Below are positions 19,272 to 27,546 of a stretch of 64,000 nucleotides of DNA, piece by piece. Position numbers and translations under genes: made by a program. Position 1 is the first letter of the stretch. The number at the start of each line of letters is the position of its first letter. The stretch comes from Hydrogenispora ethanolica (GTDB lineage: Bacteria > Bacillota > UBA4882 > UBA8346): the NCBI RefSeq assembly GCF_004340685.1, contig NZ_SLUN01000001.1, positions 248,001 through 312,000 on the forward strand, given 5' to 3'. The notes under the pieces are model-generated. The model was not told the DNA's origin. It saw nothing but the letters and a program-made list of their open reading frames with translations, and did no database searches.

Positions 19272-21938
19272 ATGAATCAGTATGTCCTCTATTTCCCGGA
19301 GATCGATCGTTTTAGCCTGCCCCGGGTGGGCGGCAAAGGAGCCAACCTGGGCGAACTGTCCCATATTCCCGGAATCGCGGTTCCTCCCGGTTTTTGCGTT
19401 TCCACCAAAGCCTATACCGATTTCGTGAGCACCGGCCAAGATTTTGCCGCGCTGCTCCAATCCTTGGCAGCCGTTGACCCGCGCTCGCTGGAGGAACTGA
19501 AGTCAGCCGGCGAAAGGATGCGGAATTACCTGTTGAGCCTGGCGATCCCCGCCCCGATCCAACAGGAGATCCGCGCGGCCTGGCGGCAGACCGGCAGCGA
19601 TGCGGCCTATGCCGTTCGTTCCAGCGCGACTGCGGAAGACCTGCCGGGAGCGTCATTCGCCGGTCAGCAGGATACCTTCTTAAATGTCAAGGGGGAACGG
19701 GAGGTGCTGGACAGCGTCCGGCGCTGCTGGGCCTCGCTCTTTACCGACCGGGCTATCGCCTATCGCCGTCAGAACGGTTTCGGGCACGATCAGGTCCAAT
19801 TGTCCGTCGTGGTGCAGCGAATGGTCTTTCCCGAAGTGTCCGGAATCATGTTCACGGCCGATCCGGTGACCGGCAACCGCAAGATCGCGGCCATTGACGC
19901 CAGTTTCGGCCTGGGCGAGGCGCTCGTCTCCGGACTGGTCTCGGCCGATTTATACCAGGTCAAAGCGGATCAATTGCTCAAAAAACAGATCGCCCGGAAA
20001 ACGGTTGCCATGACCGCCAAGCCCGAGGGCGGGACAGCCCGGGTGGCGATCGCCGGGCCGCAGCAGACTGCCCAGGCTTTGGCGGACCCGGACATCCTCC
20101 GGCTGGCCGGGCTGGGCCGAAGCATTGAAGCGCACTTCGGAACGGCGCAGGATATCGAATGGTGTCTCGCAGGCCGGCAATTTTATATCTTGCAGAGCCG
20201 GCCGGTTACCACGCTTTATCCCGTTCCCCCGGTCAGCGATGCCCAGCTGCACCTGTTTATCTCCATCGGTCATCCGCAGATGATGACCGATGCCCTGAAG
20301 CCGCTGGGCATCTCGGTACTGAGGACGATAGTTCCGGCCGGCAAGGATTCGCCCCAGGCCGAAAGCGATCTTTTGCAGGAAGCCGGCGGGCGGTTGTATT
20401 TGGATCTGACCCCGCTGCTGGCCTATCCGCGGGTCAGGAAAGTCCTGCCCGAGCTGCTGCCCGTTGCCGACGAATTGCTCGGCCGATCGGTGCAGGAATT
20501 CATCGGGCGTCCGGAATTTCAGGCCGCGCCGCCGCCAGAGCGGAAGCTGGATCTGGCTCTGATTCAAAAGGCCTTTCCGACAGCCTTTGGCATTCTGAAA
20601 AATATTCTGGGCCATGACCAGTCCCGGGCCATTGCGGAGCTGAACCGTTTCAGCGCCGGCCAGCTCCGGGCCAACCGGGACCGTCTGCAAGCGGTCTCCG
20701 GCCCGGAGCGGATCACGCGGATCCAGGAGATCCTCGCCAGCCTCCTGCCAGTGATTGCCGCGAAGGCAATCCCCTATGTCGGAGCCGCGTTTCTGACCTA
20801 CAAGCTCATCGAGACCCTGTCGCACCGGTGGCTGGGCGACGCCGCCGAGTTGCGCGCGATCAGCAAATCCCCGCCCGGGAACGTCACCACTGAAATGGGG
20901 TTGGCGCTGGGGGATGTGGCCGATGCGGTCCGGAGTCATCCGGCGGTGATCGAATACCTGAAACAGGCGGCGGACCGGACGTTTTGGGACGGCCTGAAGG
21001 CGGTTCCCGGCGGCGCCGAGGTTTTGCCGGCCTTCCAGGATTTCTTCGCCCGCTACGGGATGCGGGGCACCGGCGAGATCGATCTGACCCGGCCGCGCTG
21101 GCGCGAGGTCCCCACCTCCCTGGTCCCGAGCATTCTCAGTCACATCCAAAGCTTCCAGCCGGGGCAGCATCGCCATGCGTTCCGGGCCGGCAAGACTGAG
21201 GCGGAACTGGCCGCGGCCCGGCTGCTGAATCGGCTTCGGGAGACGCCGGCCGGCTTTCTCAAGGCCAGGCGCATGAAACGCCTGATCGAGACGCACCGGG
21301 CCCTGATCGGAGCCAGGGAGCATCCCAAATACTTCATGGTGCAGAACCTCGACTTGATCAAGCAAGCCCTGCTGCAGGAGGCCGCCGCCCTGGTCGCCGG
21401 CGGAGTCCTTGAACATCCGGAGGATATCTTCTGGCTGTCGCTGCCGGAGATCAAAACCGCCATGGAGACGCGCCGTTTCGACCGCTCGCTCATCGGCGTC
21501 CGCCGCGAAAAATTCGAACGGGACGCGAAGCTGAGTCCGCCCCGGGCGATCACCAGCGAAGGCGAGATCATCACCGTCAAACCCGGGGCTCAGGCGCAGC
21601 CGGGCGCCTTGGCCGGGAGCCCGGTATCGGCGGGAACGGTCGAGGGCCGGGCCCGGGTCATTCTGCGGCTGGAGGAGGCGCGGATGGATAAGGGCGATAT
21701 CCTGGTGGCGCCGTACACCGATCCGGGTTGGACGCCGCTCTTCCCGCTGGCGGCCGGCCTGGTGACGGAGGTGGGCGGCCTGATGACCCACGGCTCGGTC
21801 GTCGCCCGCGAATACGGCATCCCGGCGGTGGTGGGCGTCGACAATGCCACGCGCCGGATCCGGGACGGCCAGCGAATCCGGGTGGATGGCACGCGGGGGT
21901 TGGTGGAGATTTTGGAACCCGATCCGGATCCGACTTAG
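19272..21938 (+). CDS. rph: Rifampin phosphotransferase-like / PEP-synthase-like enzyme
   Basis: 888 residues in the ATP-grasp / substrate / phospho-His order typical of Rph. The N-terminal PPDK-type ATP domain shows RSSATAEDLPGASFAGQQDT, the middle is divergent, and the C-terminal swivelling domain holds His840 in GGLMTHGSVVAREYGIP. The His domain lies at the very C-terminus and there is no PEP-binding TIM barrel, unlike true PpsA. The start at ATG 19272 is where homology to the family begins (MNQYVLYFPEID); the frame is open further upstream. I see no rifamycin-associated element upstream, so the natural substrate may not be a rifamycin. Confidence 0.8.
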   Translation: MNQYVLYFPEIDRFSLPRVGGKGANLGELSHIPGIAVPPGFCVSTKAYTDFVSTGQDFAALLQSLAAVDPRSLEELKSAGERMRNYLLSLAIPAPIQQEIRAAWRQTGSDAAYAVRSSATAEDLPGASFAGQQDTFLNVKGEREVLDSVRRCWASLFTDRAIAYRRQNGFGHDQVQLSVVVQRMVFPEVSGIMFTADPVTGNRKIAAIDASFGLGEALVSGLVSADLYQVKADQLLKKQIARKTVAMTAKPEGGTARVAIAGPQQTAQALADPDILRLAGLGRSIEAHFGTAQDIEWCLAGRQFYILQSRPVTTLYPVPPVSDAQLHLFISIGHPQMMTDALKPLGISVLRTIVPAGKDSPQAESDLLQEAGGRLYLDLTPLLAYPRVRKVLPELLPVADELLGRSVQEFIGRPEFQAAPPPERKLDLALIQKAFPTAFGILKNILGHDQSRAIAELNRFSAGQLRANRDRLQAVSGPERITRIQEILASLLPVIAAKAIPYVGAAFLTYKLIETLSHRWLGDAAELRAISKSPPGNVTTEMGLALGDVADAVRSHPAVIEYLKQAADRTFWDGLKAVPGGAEVLPAFQDFFARYGMRGTGEIDLTRPRWREVPTSLVPSILSHIQSFQPGQHRHAFRAGKTEAELAAARLLNRLRETPAGFLKARRMKRLIETHRALIGAREHPKYFMVQNLDLIKQALLQEAAALVAGGVLEHPEDIFWLSLPEIKTAMETRRFDRSLIGVRREKFERDAKLSPPRAITSEGEIITVKPGAQAQPGALAGSPVSAGTVEGRARVILRLEEARMDKGDILVAPYTDPGWTPLFPLAAGLVTEVGGLMTHGSVVAREYGIPAVVGVDNATRRIRDGQRIRVDGTRGLVEILEPDPDPT

Positions 21939-21969
21939 CGCCGCCATCTGCGGAGGCCAGCTTGGCAAA

Positions 21970-22010
21970 GGGGCCGTGCCACGGCGCTGTCCTGCGCTGC
22001 GGCACGGCTG
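21970..22010 (+). terminator. GC-rich hairpin after rph
   Basis: GGGCCGTGCC pairs with GGCACGGCTGCC across a ~18-nt loop, 35 bp after the rph stop and just before the convergent gene ending at 22034. There is no T-tract, so activity as an intrinsic terminator is uncertain. Confidence 0.45.
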
Positions 22011-22033
22011 CCGGCCTGTTGCAATTCCTTACC

Positions 22034-22396
22034 TTACCGCTGGTCCACGATGCCAAACTCCCGCCAGGTCTCCTGCGGCAATTCGATCTTCACCTGTTTC
22101 CGGGCCTCGGAGTATAGGTCATAGAGCTCCGCCAGATGGTCATGGAGTTCCTTGGTCTGTTCCATCATGCGCGCCTTATACGCCAACTGGCCGGTATGGG
22201 CGTCGAGGCTCTGCTGATAGGTGCTGCTCAGCCTGGTCACGAAAGCCGCGTCAATCCCCCGCCTGGCCATGGCCTCGGCATGGGCCGAGAGCCCGGCGAG
22301 CATCTCCGCGGTCCGGCCCAATTGGGCGGCAATCGTCTGCGGATCACGCTCCCGTTTCTTCAGCGATGGGGTCGGTTGCACCAGTTCTTCGCTCAT
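22034..22396 (-). CDS. Hypothetical helical protein
   Basis: 120 residues, soluble, largely helical (AQLGRTAEMLAGLSAHAEAM), with a short conserved-looking C-terminus (LPQETWREFGI). I do not recognise it. The ATG at 22394-22396 is chosen because GGAGG lies eight bases upstream; an ATG at 22402 is only two bases from it. A consensus promoter at 22564-22592 leaves a ~160-nt leader. It is probably monocistronic. Confidence 0.7.
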   Translation of the reverse strand: MSEELVQPTPSLKKRERDPQTIAAQLGRTAEMLAGLSAHAEAMARRGIDAAFVTRLSSTYQQSLDAHTGQLAYKARMMEQTKELHDHLAELYDLYSEARKQVKIELPQETWREFGIVDQR

Positions 22397-22563
22397 TTTC
22401 ATTACCTCCACTAAACGTATTGGGGTTAAAATTACCAAGTCACCCGATTGAAGTCGCTCGCCATGCAAAGGAAATAGTCATTAAACCTCTGCAGCACTAG
22501 CGTTCAACCGAATGTGGCTTGGTTGCGTCTCGAACCCTCCGGAGGATTCTTCATTACCTACAG

Positions 22564-22592
22564 ATTATATCATAGCCGTTTATTAAAGTCAA
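22564..22592 (-). promoter_or_regulatory. Promoter of the 22034-22396 gene
   Basis: Minus strand TTGACT (22587-22592), 17-bp spacer, TATAAT (22564-22569). The leader contains a near-perfect palindrome centred near 22537 (GAACCCTCC/GGAGGATTC), which could fold into a hairpin. Confidence 0.75.
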
Positions 22593-22733
22593 TCGATTTT
22601 TTGATTCAAAGTAATGTTTTGTTTAATTATGGTAACGCTCCACCTTCCGGCTTCGGCGCTGGATTGAATATCCGGTTTTCGGGGGAAGGGAAGAGCACAG
22701 GAAATTTCTTCACGATCGTAAATTCTTCCCGCC

Positions 22734-22777
22734 GTTCCCTTATCCCCAAACGATCGATCGTTTGGGGATAAAGGAAC
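22734..22777. repeat. Perfect 30-bp palindrome within a 44-bp dyad
   Basis: 22741-22770 is a perfect palindrome with arm TATCCCCAAACGATC followed by its exact inverse. It extends to 22734-22777 with one mismatched pair. Its centre is where array 2 units change orientation: to the left they read on the minus strand, to the right on the plus strand. Confidence 0.9.
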
Positions 22778-22961
22778 TACGGCAGTCACCGCCGTAGTTC
22801 CTTTTGGGGATCAAGGTCGATCGTTTGTGAATCAGGATCGATCGTTTGTGAATCGAGATCGGCCTGCGATGATTCCAGTTCTTCCTGGAATGATTCCAGA
22901 TCTGACTTTTACGAATCAAGTTACTACTTTTGTGGATAAAGATCTTCCGGCTGTGAATCCG
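22752..22961. repeat. 21-bp-period tandem repeat array 2
   Basis: Ten units of exactly 21 bp on the plus side (starts 22752, 22773, 22794 ... 22941). Units at 22815 and 22836 contain TCGATCGTTTGTGAATC, the same vocabulary as array 1; others carry ATGATTCCA or GTGGATAAA endings. About three further units lie in inverse orientation over ~22680-22755. Units 22773-22793 and 22794-22814 form a hairpin (GGAACTACGGC...GCCGTAGTTCC, then TTTT) that would act as a terminator-like structure. The array ends against a truncated permease fragment. Confidence 0.85.
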
Positions 22962-22962
22962 G

Positions 22963-23210
22963 TCATCCCTTGAACGCGCTCTCCAAAAAATTATTCAAGA
23001 TCCGCCGCTGGAAGATGAGGAACACCACGATCACTTCCAACGGCAGCATGATCTGCACCGTAAACACGACAAAAGCCGCCTCCGCGCCCCAGAACCGCAG
23101 CCGGGCGAGGGCATAGGCCGACAGCGACGCCGGTATGATCTGGCGGACGGCAATCACGCTCACCACTGGCCACCCCGCTTTGGATCAGGGGTATCACAAT
23201 GCCTTAAGCG
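22963..23210 (-). pseudogene. Remnant of a MalG-type sugar ABC permease
   Basis: About 67 residues of open frame (22963-23166, minus) read like the middle of a carbohydrate ABC permease: SLSAYALARLRFWGAE, then FTVQIMLPLEVIVVFLIF. Both flanks of the protein are missing, the upstream part continues only briefly in another frame, and there is no start signal. The 3' end coincides with array 2. An intact relative is at 50590-51447. Confidence 0.75.
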
Positions 23211-23250
23211 TAGCCTGTACCGTAGATATTAACGTTCTCTCCCGATTACC

Positions 23251-23275
23251 AAAAAATGTCCGGCCATGCCGGACA
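23251..23275 (-). terminator. Terminator of the methyltransferase gene
   Basis: TGTCCGGC (23257-23264), loop CAT, GCCGGACA (23268-23275). On the minus strand the hairpin is followed by six T (AAAAAA at 23251-23256 on plus). It lies eight bases past the stop at 23283. Confidence 0.88.
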
Positions 23276-23282
23276 AATTCAG

Positions 23283-23993
23283 CTAAAAGTAGCGGTGCAC
23301 CTGCTTTTGATAGCGTGCGTACGCCTCGCCGTACTGTTCCAACAGGAACCGTTCCTCCTGCAGGATCTGATAGTGAATTCCCAGCGCCGCAAGGACGAAG
23401 ATCAGCAGGAAAGAGAGGTTGGCGTAGATCAGCAGGCTCCCCAGGAAGAAGAGGTCGACCGCGACGAAGACCGGATTGCGGGTGGTTCCGAAGATCCCTC
23501 CCGTCACCAGCCGCCCGGGGCTATGCCGGTCGATGCCAATCCGCCAGGAGGCGCCGAATGAGAAGAGCGCCCAGCTGAACAGGAAGAGCCCCAGCAGCAT
23601 CGCCAGGCAGCCGGCGCCCGCCAGCGCATGGCTGGTGAAGAATGGCCGGTAGAAAAGCTCCGGCAGCACCGGCCAGCGGTACCCCAGGGCGGCATTGAAA
23701 TTCTCAAAGGTCCAATAGACCAACCCGACCAGAAATAAGAGTTCCACCGCCTGGCGCAGCCCCCGCTTTCCCTTGCCCAGCATCCAGGGATTCACGCCCT
23801 GCCCGATCAGGAGCAGACTCCGGCCCAGAAACAAGAGGTAAAAGAGGACCAATAACATCATGACCAGTACATTCAGGCCAGCCACCAACAACCCCTCCTC
23901 CGCGCGGTCGCGATTCCGGGCCCCGGGACGGCGCCCAGCCATTCCGGCATCCGCCGCCGCGTCCGGCGCGGCTTCCCCCGGCCCTTTTTGCAT
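23283..23993 (-). CDS. Isoprenylcysteine/phospholipid methyltransferase-like membrane protein
   Basis: 236-residue integral membrane protein with four to six helices and the ICMT/PEMT-type C-terminal signature: GRLVTGGIFGTTRNPVF, then EERFLLEQYGEAYARYQKQV. These families methylate small molecules or lipid-like substrates with S-adenosylmethionine. The ATG at 23991-23993 has AGGAAAAG upstream. The first ~35 residues are low-complexity and hydrophilic, so a later start is possible. The substrate is unknown. Confidence 0.75.
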   Translation of the reverse strand: MQKGPGEAAPDAAADAGMAGRRPGARNRDRAEEGLLVAGLNVLVMMLLVLFYLLFLGRSLLLIGQGVNPWMLGKGKRGLRQAVELLFLVGLVYWTFENFNAALGYRWPVLPELFYRPFFTSHALAGAGCLAMLLGLFLFSWALFSFGASWRIGIDRHSPGRLVTGGIFGTTRNPVFVAVDLFFLGSLLIYANLSFLLIFVLAALGIHYQILQEERFLLEQYGEAYARYQKQVHRYF

Positions 23994-24071
23994 ATTCTAC
24001 TTTTCCTATCAAAATTCCTGCCAATCTTTTCGTAAAATACTATCTTCCCGGCCGGGCGGGCCGGGACGGCC

Positions 24072-24422
24072 TCAAAAATGAGGGCCGCGCCTCCGGCCTC
24101 CGGTCTCCTGCAGCTTCACCCAGGCCACTCCGTCCCACATTCCTTGCTGATAGGCGAGGCAGGCCACCCGCGACTCCAGGGAGGTCAGACTCTCGCGGAT
24201 CGCCTCCAGAAAGATCTGGGCCTGATCCGCCTCGGGCGGCAGGTAATCCGCCAGAGCGACCAGGTAGCTGTCGAGCCCGGAACGGAGCTGCCGGCATTCG
24301 GTATCGGCCCGGAGCAGTTTTCCTTCCAGCTCGGCGACGCGCTCCACCATCAGATCCCGGAAATACTCGTCCAGGCCCACCAGGCTCGAATCGTGCATCG
24401 CGACACATTCCGCCATTGACAA
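24072..24422 (-). CDS. Hypothetical coiled-coil protein
   Basis: 116 residues, helical with coiled-coil character (VERVAELEGKLLRADTECRQL) and a second helical pair (LEAIRESLTSLESRVACLAY). I do not recognise it. GGAGG lies seven bases before a TTG at 24420-24422 and 13 before an in-frame ATG, so TTG is preferred. Its promoter (TTGCTT-N17-TATACT on the minus strand, 24483-24511) is overlapped by TTTAA-GC motifs that the divergent XRE regulator may bind. Confidence 0.65.
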   Translation of the reverse strand: MSMAECVAMHDSSLVGLDEYFRDLMVERVAELEGKLLRADTECRQLRSGLDSYLVALADYLPPEADQAQIFLEAIRESLTSLESRVACLAYQQGMWDGVAWVKLQETGGRRRGPHF

Positions 24423-24635
24423 GGGAAGTCCTCCTTTGCGTGAATGATGGAAAATTCATTGGAAATATTTCATCTTATTTCCAGTATAACTAAGCGCATC
24501 GTTTAAAGCAAGAATAATTTGCGCGTTTCGCTTAAAAAGATTCATGAAGCGCCCCCGGACATGCTATATTGTTCATGGAAAGACCCCTTGACGGCCGAAA
24601 CGGACCGGGCCGGATCCGGGGGGACGGGTGAGAAC

Positions 24636-25037
24636 TTGAGTGAGATCTTTGCGCAACGCTTAAAAGAGGAACGGGAAGCCCGCGGCTGGACCCAGCAGTA
24701 TTTGGCGGAATCCCTGGGGCTCACCAACGGGACCATCTCCGGCTATGAGCGGAATTACCGCGAGCCGGATTTTCTGACGCTCTCCCGCATCGCCCGGCTG
24801 CTGGAGGTCCCCACCGCCTATTTGCTGGGCGAGACGGATCGCAAACCGAAAGCGGCTATCGCCGAGGAGCTGGCCTCCTACGATGCGGGCCCGCATCCGC
24901 TCCCGAACGCGCCGGAAACGGCCGAGGCCATCGCCCTGATCGAGCGGGCGTGGTCCGGGCTCACCCCGGCGGAACGCCGCAAACGGCTGGACTTTTTGAA
25001 AAACTACACCAAATTGCTGGATGATCCGGAAGCATAA
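24636..25037 (+). CDS. XRE-family transcriptional regulator
   Basis: 133 residues. The HTH_3 domain at residues ~5-65 (GWTQQYLAESLGLTNGTISGY) is followed by a C-terminal helical extension (ERRKRLDFLKNYTKLL). The start is uncertain: TTG at 24636 has the best fit to the domain, but an upstream in-frame ATG (24559) exists without a clear ribosome-binding site. The intergenic region shows TAAGCG, GTTTAAAGC and CGCTTAAA motifs (24491-24536) suggestive of an operator shared with the divergent hypothetical gene. Confidence 0.82.
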   Translation: MSEIFAQRLKEEREARGWTQQYLAESLGLTNGTISGYERNYREPDFLTLSRIARLLEVPTAYLLGETDRKPKAAIAEELASYDAGPHPLPNAPETAEAIALIERAWSGLTPAERRKRLDFLKNYTKLLDDPEA

Positions 25038-25087
25038 CGGCCCCGCCCTCCCCCGGCGGCGCTCCCGCCGAATGACCCGGTTCAACG

Positions 25088-25126
25088 AGGCTGTCCTACC
25101 CATCGCTCCGTAGGACGGCCTTTTTT
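25088..25126 (+). terminator. Terminator of the XRE gene
   Basis: GGCTGTCCTAC (25089-25099) pairs with GTAGGACGGCC (25110-25120), directly followed by six T. A textbook intrinsic terminator. Confidence 0.92.
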
Positions 25127-25212
25127 ATTACTCTCATGGTACCGGATAGGGGTATATTACAATTCCGCTCTTTTTTAATTGTAAACTATACTTAAAAATA
25201 AGCTATTCTCGC

Positions 25213-25266
25213 TTTACAAAGGGCAATTTTTGGAATATAATCACCTTAATACCCAATGGGGGTATA
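25213..25266 (+). promoter_or_regulatory. csoR promoter and CsoR-type operator
   Basis: TTTACA (25213-25218), 17-bp spacer, TATAAT (25236-25241), followed at 25248-25266 by a dyad ATACCC-N5-GGGTAT. G/C-tract dyads flanked by AT are typical of CsoR/RcnR-family sites and the position allows direct occlusion. A further GGGGTATA half-site lies near 25150. Confidence 0.8.
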
Positions 25267-25289
25267 TCGTATGGAAAGGGGTCTGAACG

Positions 25290-25565
25290 ATGCGAGAGTG
25301 CGTTGATATTCCGGCGGTGACCGCGCGGCTGAAACGGATTGGCGGGCAGATCCAGGGCATCAGCGCCATGGTGGCCAAGGATGTGCCCTGCGAAGACATT
25401 CTGATCCAGATCGGCGCCGCCAAGGCGGCCTTGCACAAAGTGGGCCAACTGGTGCTGGAGGGGCATCTCCACCACTGCGTGGTCAAGGGGATTCAAAACG
25501 GCGATGTCGAGGAGACCCTGCAAGACCTGGCTAACGCCATCGAACAGTTCTCCCGGATGGTTTGA
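25290..25565 (+). CDS. csoR: CsoR-type Cu(I)-sensing repressor
   Basis: 91-residue all-helical repressor of the CsoR/RcnR/FrmR family. The Cu(I) ligand pattern Cys-His-Cys is C34, H59 and C63, with the same 25- and 4-residue spacing as Mycobacterium tuberculosis CsoR, which favours copper over formaldehyde or persulfide sensing. It should leave its operator when loaded with copper and so induce itself and the ATPase 25 bp downstream. The ribosome-binding site is AAAGGGG. Confidence 0.9.
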   Translation: MRECVDIPAVTARLKRIGGQIQGISAMVAKDVPCEDILIQIGAAKAALHKVGQLVLEGHLHHCVVKGIQNGDVEETLQDLANAIEQFSRMV

Positions 25566-25590
25566 GGGGTGAAAGGAGCAACGAAGGACC

Positions 25591-27492
25591 ATGGACAAGT
25601 TGAAAGAATGGGCGGCGGACGGGGAAAAACGCGCCGCCGTGGCGCTGGCCCTTTCCGGGCTGGCGGTGTTGCTCAGTTTTTTGGGGTGGACCCAAGGGGT
25701 CCTGCCGTTTGATATCGCCTGGGTCGCGATTCTCCTTTGCGGCGTGCCGATCATCCGGGGGGCGGTGGCCGGCCTCGTCACCGCGCTGGATATCCGCGCC
25801 GACGTTCTGGTCTCCATCGCGCTGGTGGCGTCGGTGATCATCGGCGAGACCTTCGCCGCCGCCGAGATCGCCTTCATCATGGCCGTCGGCGCGCTGCTGG
25901 AGGAACGCACGGTCCGCAAGGCGCGCCAGGGCATTGAAAAACTGGTGCGTCTCCAACCGCGCACCGCCCGGCTGGTCCGCGACGGCGCCGAAACCGTGGT
26001 CCCGGCGGCAGCGGTGCGGCTTGGGGATATCCTGCGGGTGCTGCCGGGAGAAGCCATCGCGGTCGACGGGGTGATCACCGCCGGACAGACCGCCATCGAC
26101 CAATCGGTGATGACCGGCGAGTCGCTGCCCGTCGACAAGCGGCCGGGCGACGCGGTACTGAGCGGCGCGGTCAATCAATTCGGCGCCTTCGAGATGCGGG
26201 CGACCAAAGTCGGGGAGGACAGCTCGCTGCAACGGATGATCCGCCTGGTGGAAGCGGCCGACGCCAACCAGGCCAAGATCGTGCGGCTGACCGACCGCTG
26301 GGCCACCTGGATCGTGGCCGGCGCGCTCCTGGCGGCGCTGGGGACCTGGCTTTTCACCGGGGAGATCATCCGCGCCGTGACGATTCTGGTGGTCTTCTGC
26401 CCCTGCGCCTTGGTGCTGGCGACCCCCACCGCGGTCATGGCCGGCATCGGCAATGCCGCCCGCCACGGGATCCTGATCCGCTCCGGCGAAGTGCTGGAAC
26501 GGCTGGCCCAGGTGAAGCGGATCGCCTTCGACAAGACCGGGACATTAAGCCATGGCAAGCCGAGCGTCGTCGCGGTGGAGAGCGCCGTCCCGGAACGGAC
26601 CGATGAAGAACTGTTGCAGCTGGCGGCGGCCGCCGAGCAACGCTCCGAACATCCCCTGGGCCGGGCCATCTTTCATCATGCGCAACAGCTGGAAATCGGG
26701 CTGCCGGAACCGGAGGAATTCGCGATGCTGCCGGGGCGGGGCGTGCGCGCCCGGATCCAGGGCCGGACGGTACTGGCGGGCAACCCCGACCTGCTGGCCG
26801 GCGGCGGCATCACGCTGCCGCCGGAGCTGCGCGCCAGCGCCGCCCAATACCTGAAACGGGGCTGCACGGTCATTTTTGTGGCCATCGACGCCGCCCCGGC
26901 CGGCCTGATCGCGCTCTCCGACACCCTGCGCGACAACGCCCGGAACATCGTCGACCGGCTTCAGGCCGAACGCATCCGGCCCGTGCTGCTGACCGGCGAC
27001 AACCGGCAGGCAGCCTCCCATCTGGCGCAGCGCATCGGCATCAACGACGTCCGCTCCGAACTGCTGCCGGAGGATAAGGCCTCCTTCATCGCCTCCTGCC
27101 AAAATGTCGGCGGCGAACTGGTGTGCATGGTAGGCGACGGCGTCAACGACGCCCTGGCGCTCAAGACCGCCTGGGTGGGCGTAGCCATGGGCGGCATCGG
27201 CAGCGACATCGCGGTGGAGGCGGCCGATATCGCGCTGGTGAACGACGACATTACCCGCCTCCCCCACCTGCTGCGGCTGGCCAAACGGACCTTTCATACC
27301 ATCCGGACCAACATCATCGTATCGCTGGCGCTCAACTGCGGCGCGATCATCCTGGCGGCCCTGGGCCTGTTGGGACCGGTCGCCGGCGCGCTGGTGCACA
27401 ATGCCGGTTCGGTGGCGGTGATTCTCAATTCGGCGCTGCTCCTAAAGATGAAGGACAGCGAGGCTCCGCCGAAGATCCGGGCGGCGGCCTAA
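25591..27492 (+). CDS. P1B-type heavy-metal ATPase (probably copper)
   Basis: 633-residue metal-transporting P-type ATPase without an N-terminal HMA domain. Motifs: CPC in FCPCALVLATPTAV (~270), DKTGTLSHGK (~313), SEHPLG, TGDN, and GDGVNDALAL (~514). The last helices read LNCGAIIL and VHNAGSVAVILNS, which differ from the YN/MxxSS pattern of CopA. Linkage to csoR argues for Cu(I), but the membrane residues leave the substrate open. It ends the csoR operon. Confidence 0.85.
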   Translation: MDKLKEWAADGEKRAAVALALSGLAVLLSFLGWTQGVLPFDIAWVAILLCGVPIIRGAVAGLVTALDIRADVLVSIALVASVIIGETFAAAEIAFIMAVGALLEERTVRKARQGIEKLVRLQPRTARLVRDGAETVVPAAAVRLGDILRVLPGEAIAVDGVITAGQTAIDQSVMTGESLPVDKRPGDAVLSGAVNQFGAFEMRATKVGEDSSLQRMIRLVEAADANQAKIVRLTDRWATWIVAGALLAALGTWLFTGEIIRAVTILVVFCPCALVLATPTAVMAGIGNAARHGILIRSGEVLERLAQVKRIAFDKTGTLSHGKPSVVAVESAVPERTDEELLQLAAAAEQRSEHPLGRAIFHHAQQLEIGLPEPEEFAMLPGRGVRARIQGRTVLAGNPDLLAGGGITLPPELRASAAQYLKRGCTVIFVAIDAAPAGLIALSDTLRDNARNIVDRLQAERIRPVLLTGDNRQAASHLAQRIGINDVRSELLPEDKASFIASCQNVGGELVCMVGDGVNDALALKTAWVGVAMGGIGSDIAVEAADIALVNDDITRLPHLLRLAKRTFHTIRTNIIVSLALNCGAIILAALGLLGPVAGALVHNAGSVAVILNSALLLKMKDSEAPPKIRAAA

Positions 27493-27546
27493 GCCCGGAT
27501 GAGCGGAGCGGGCCTGCCGCGAGTGCGCCGCCTTGAACGGCTCTTG

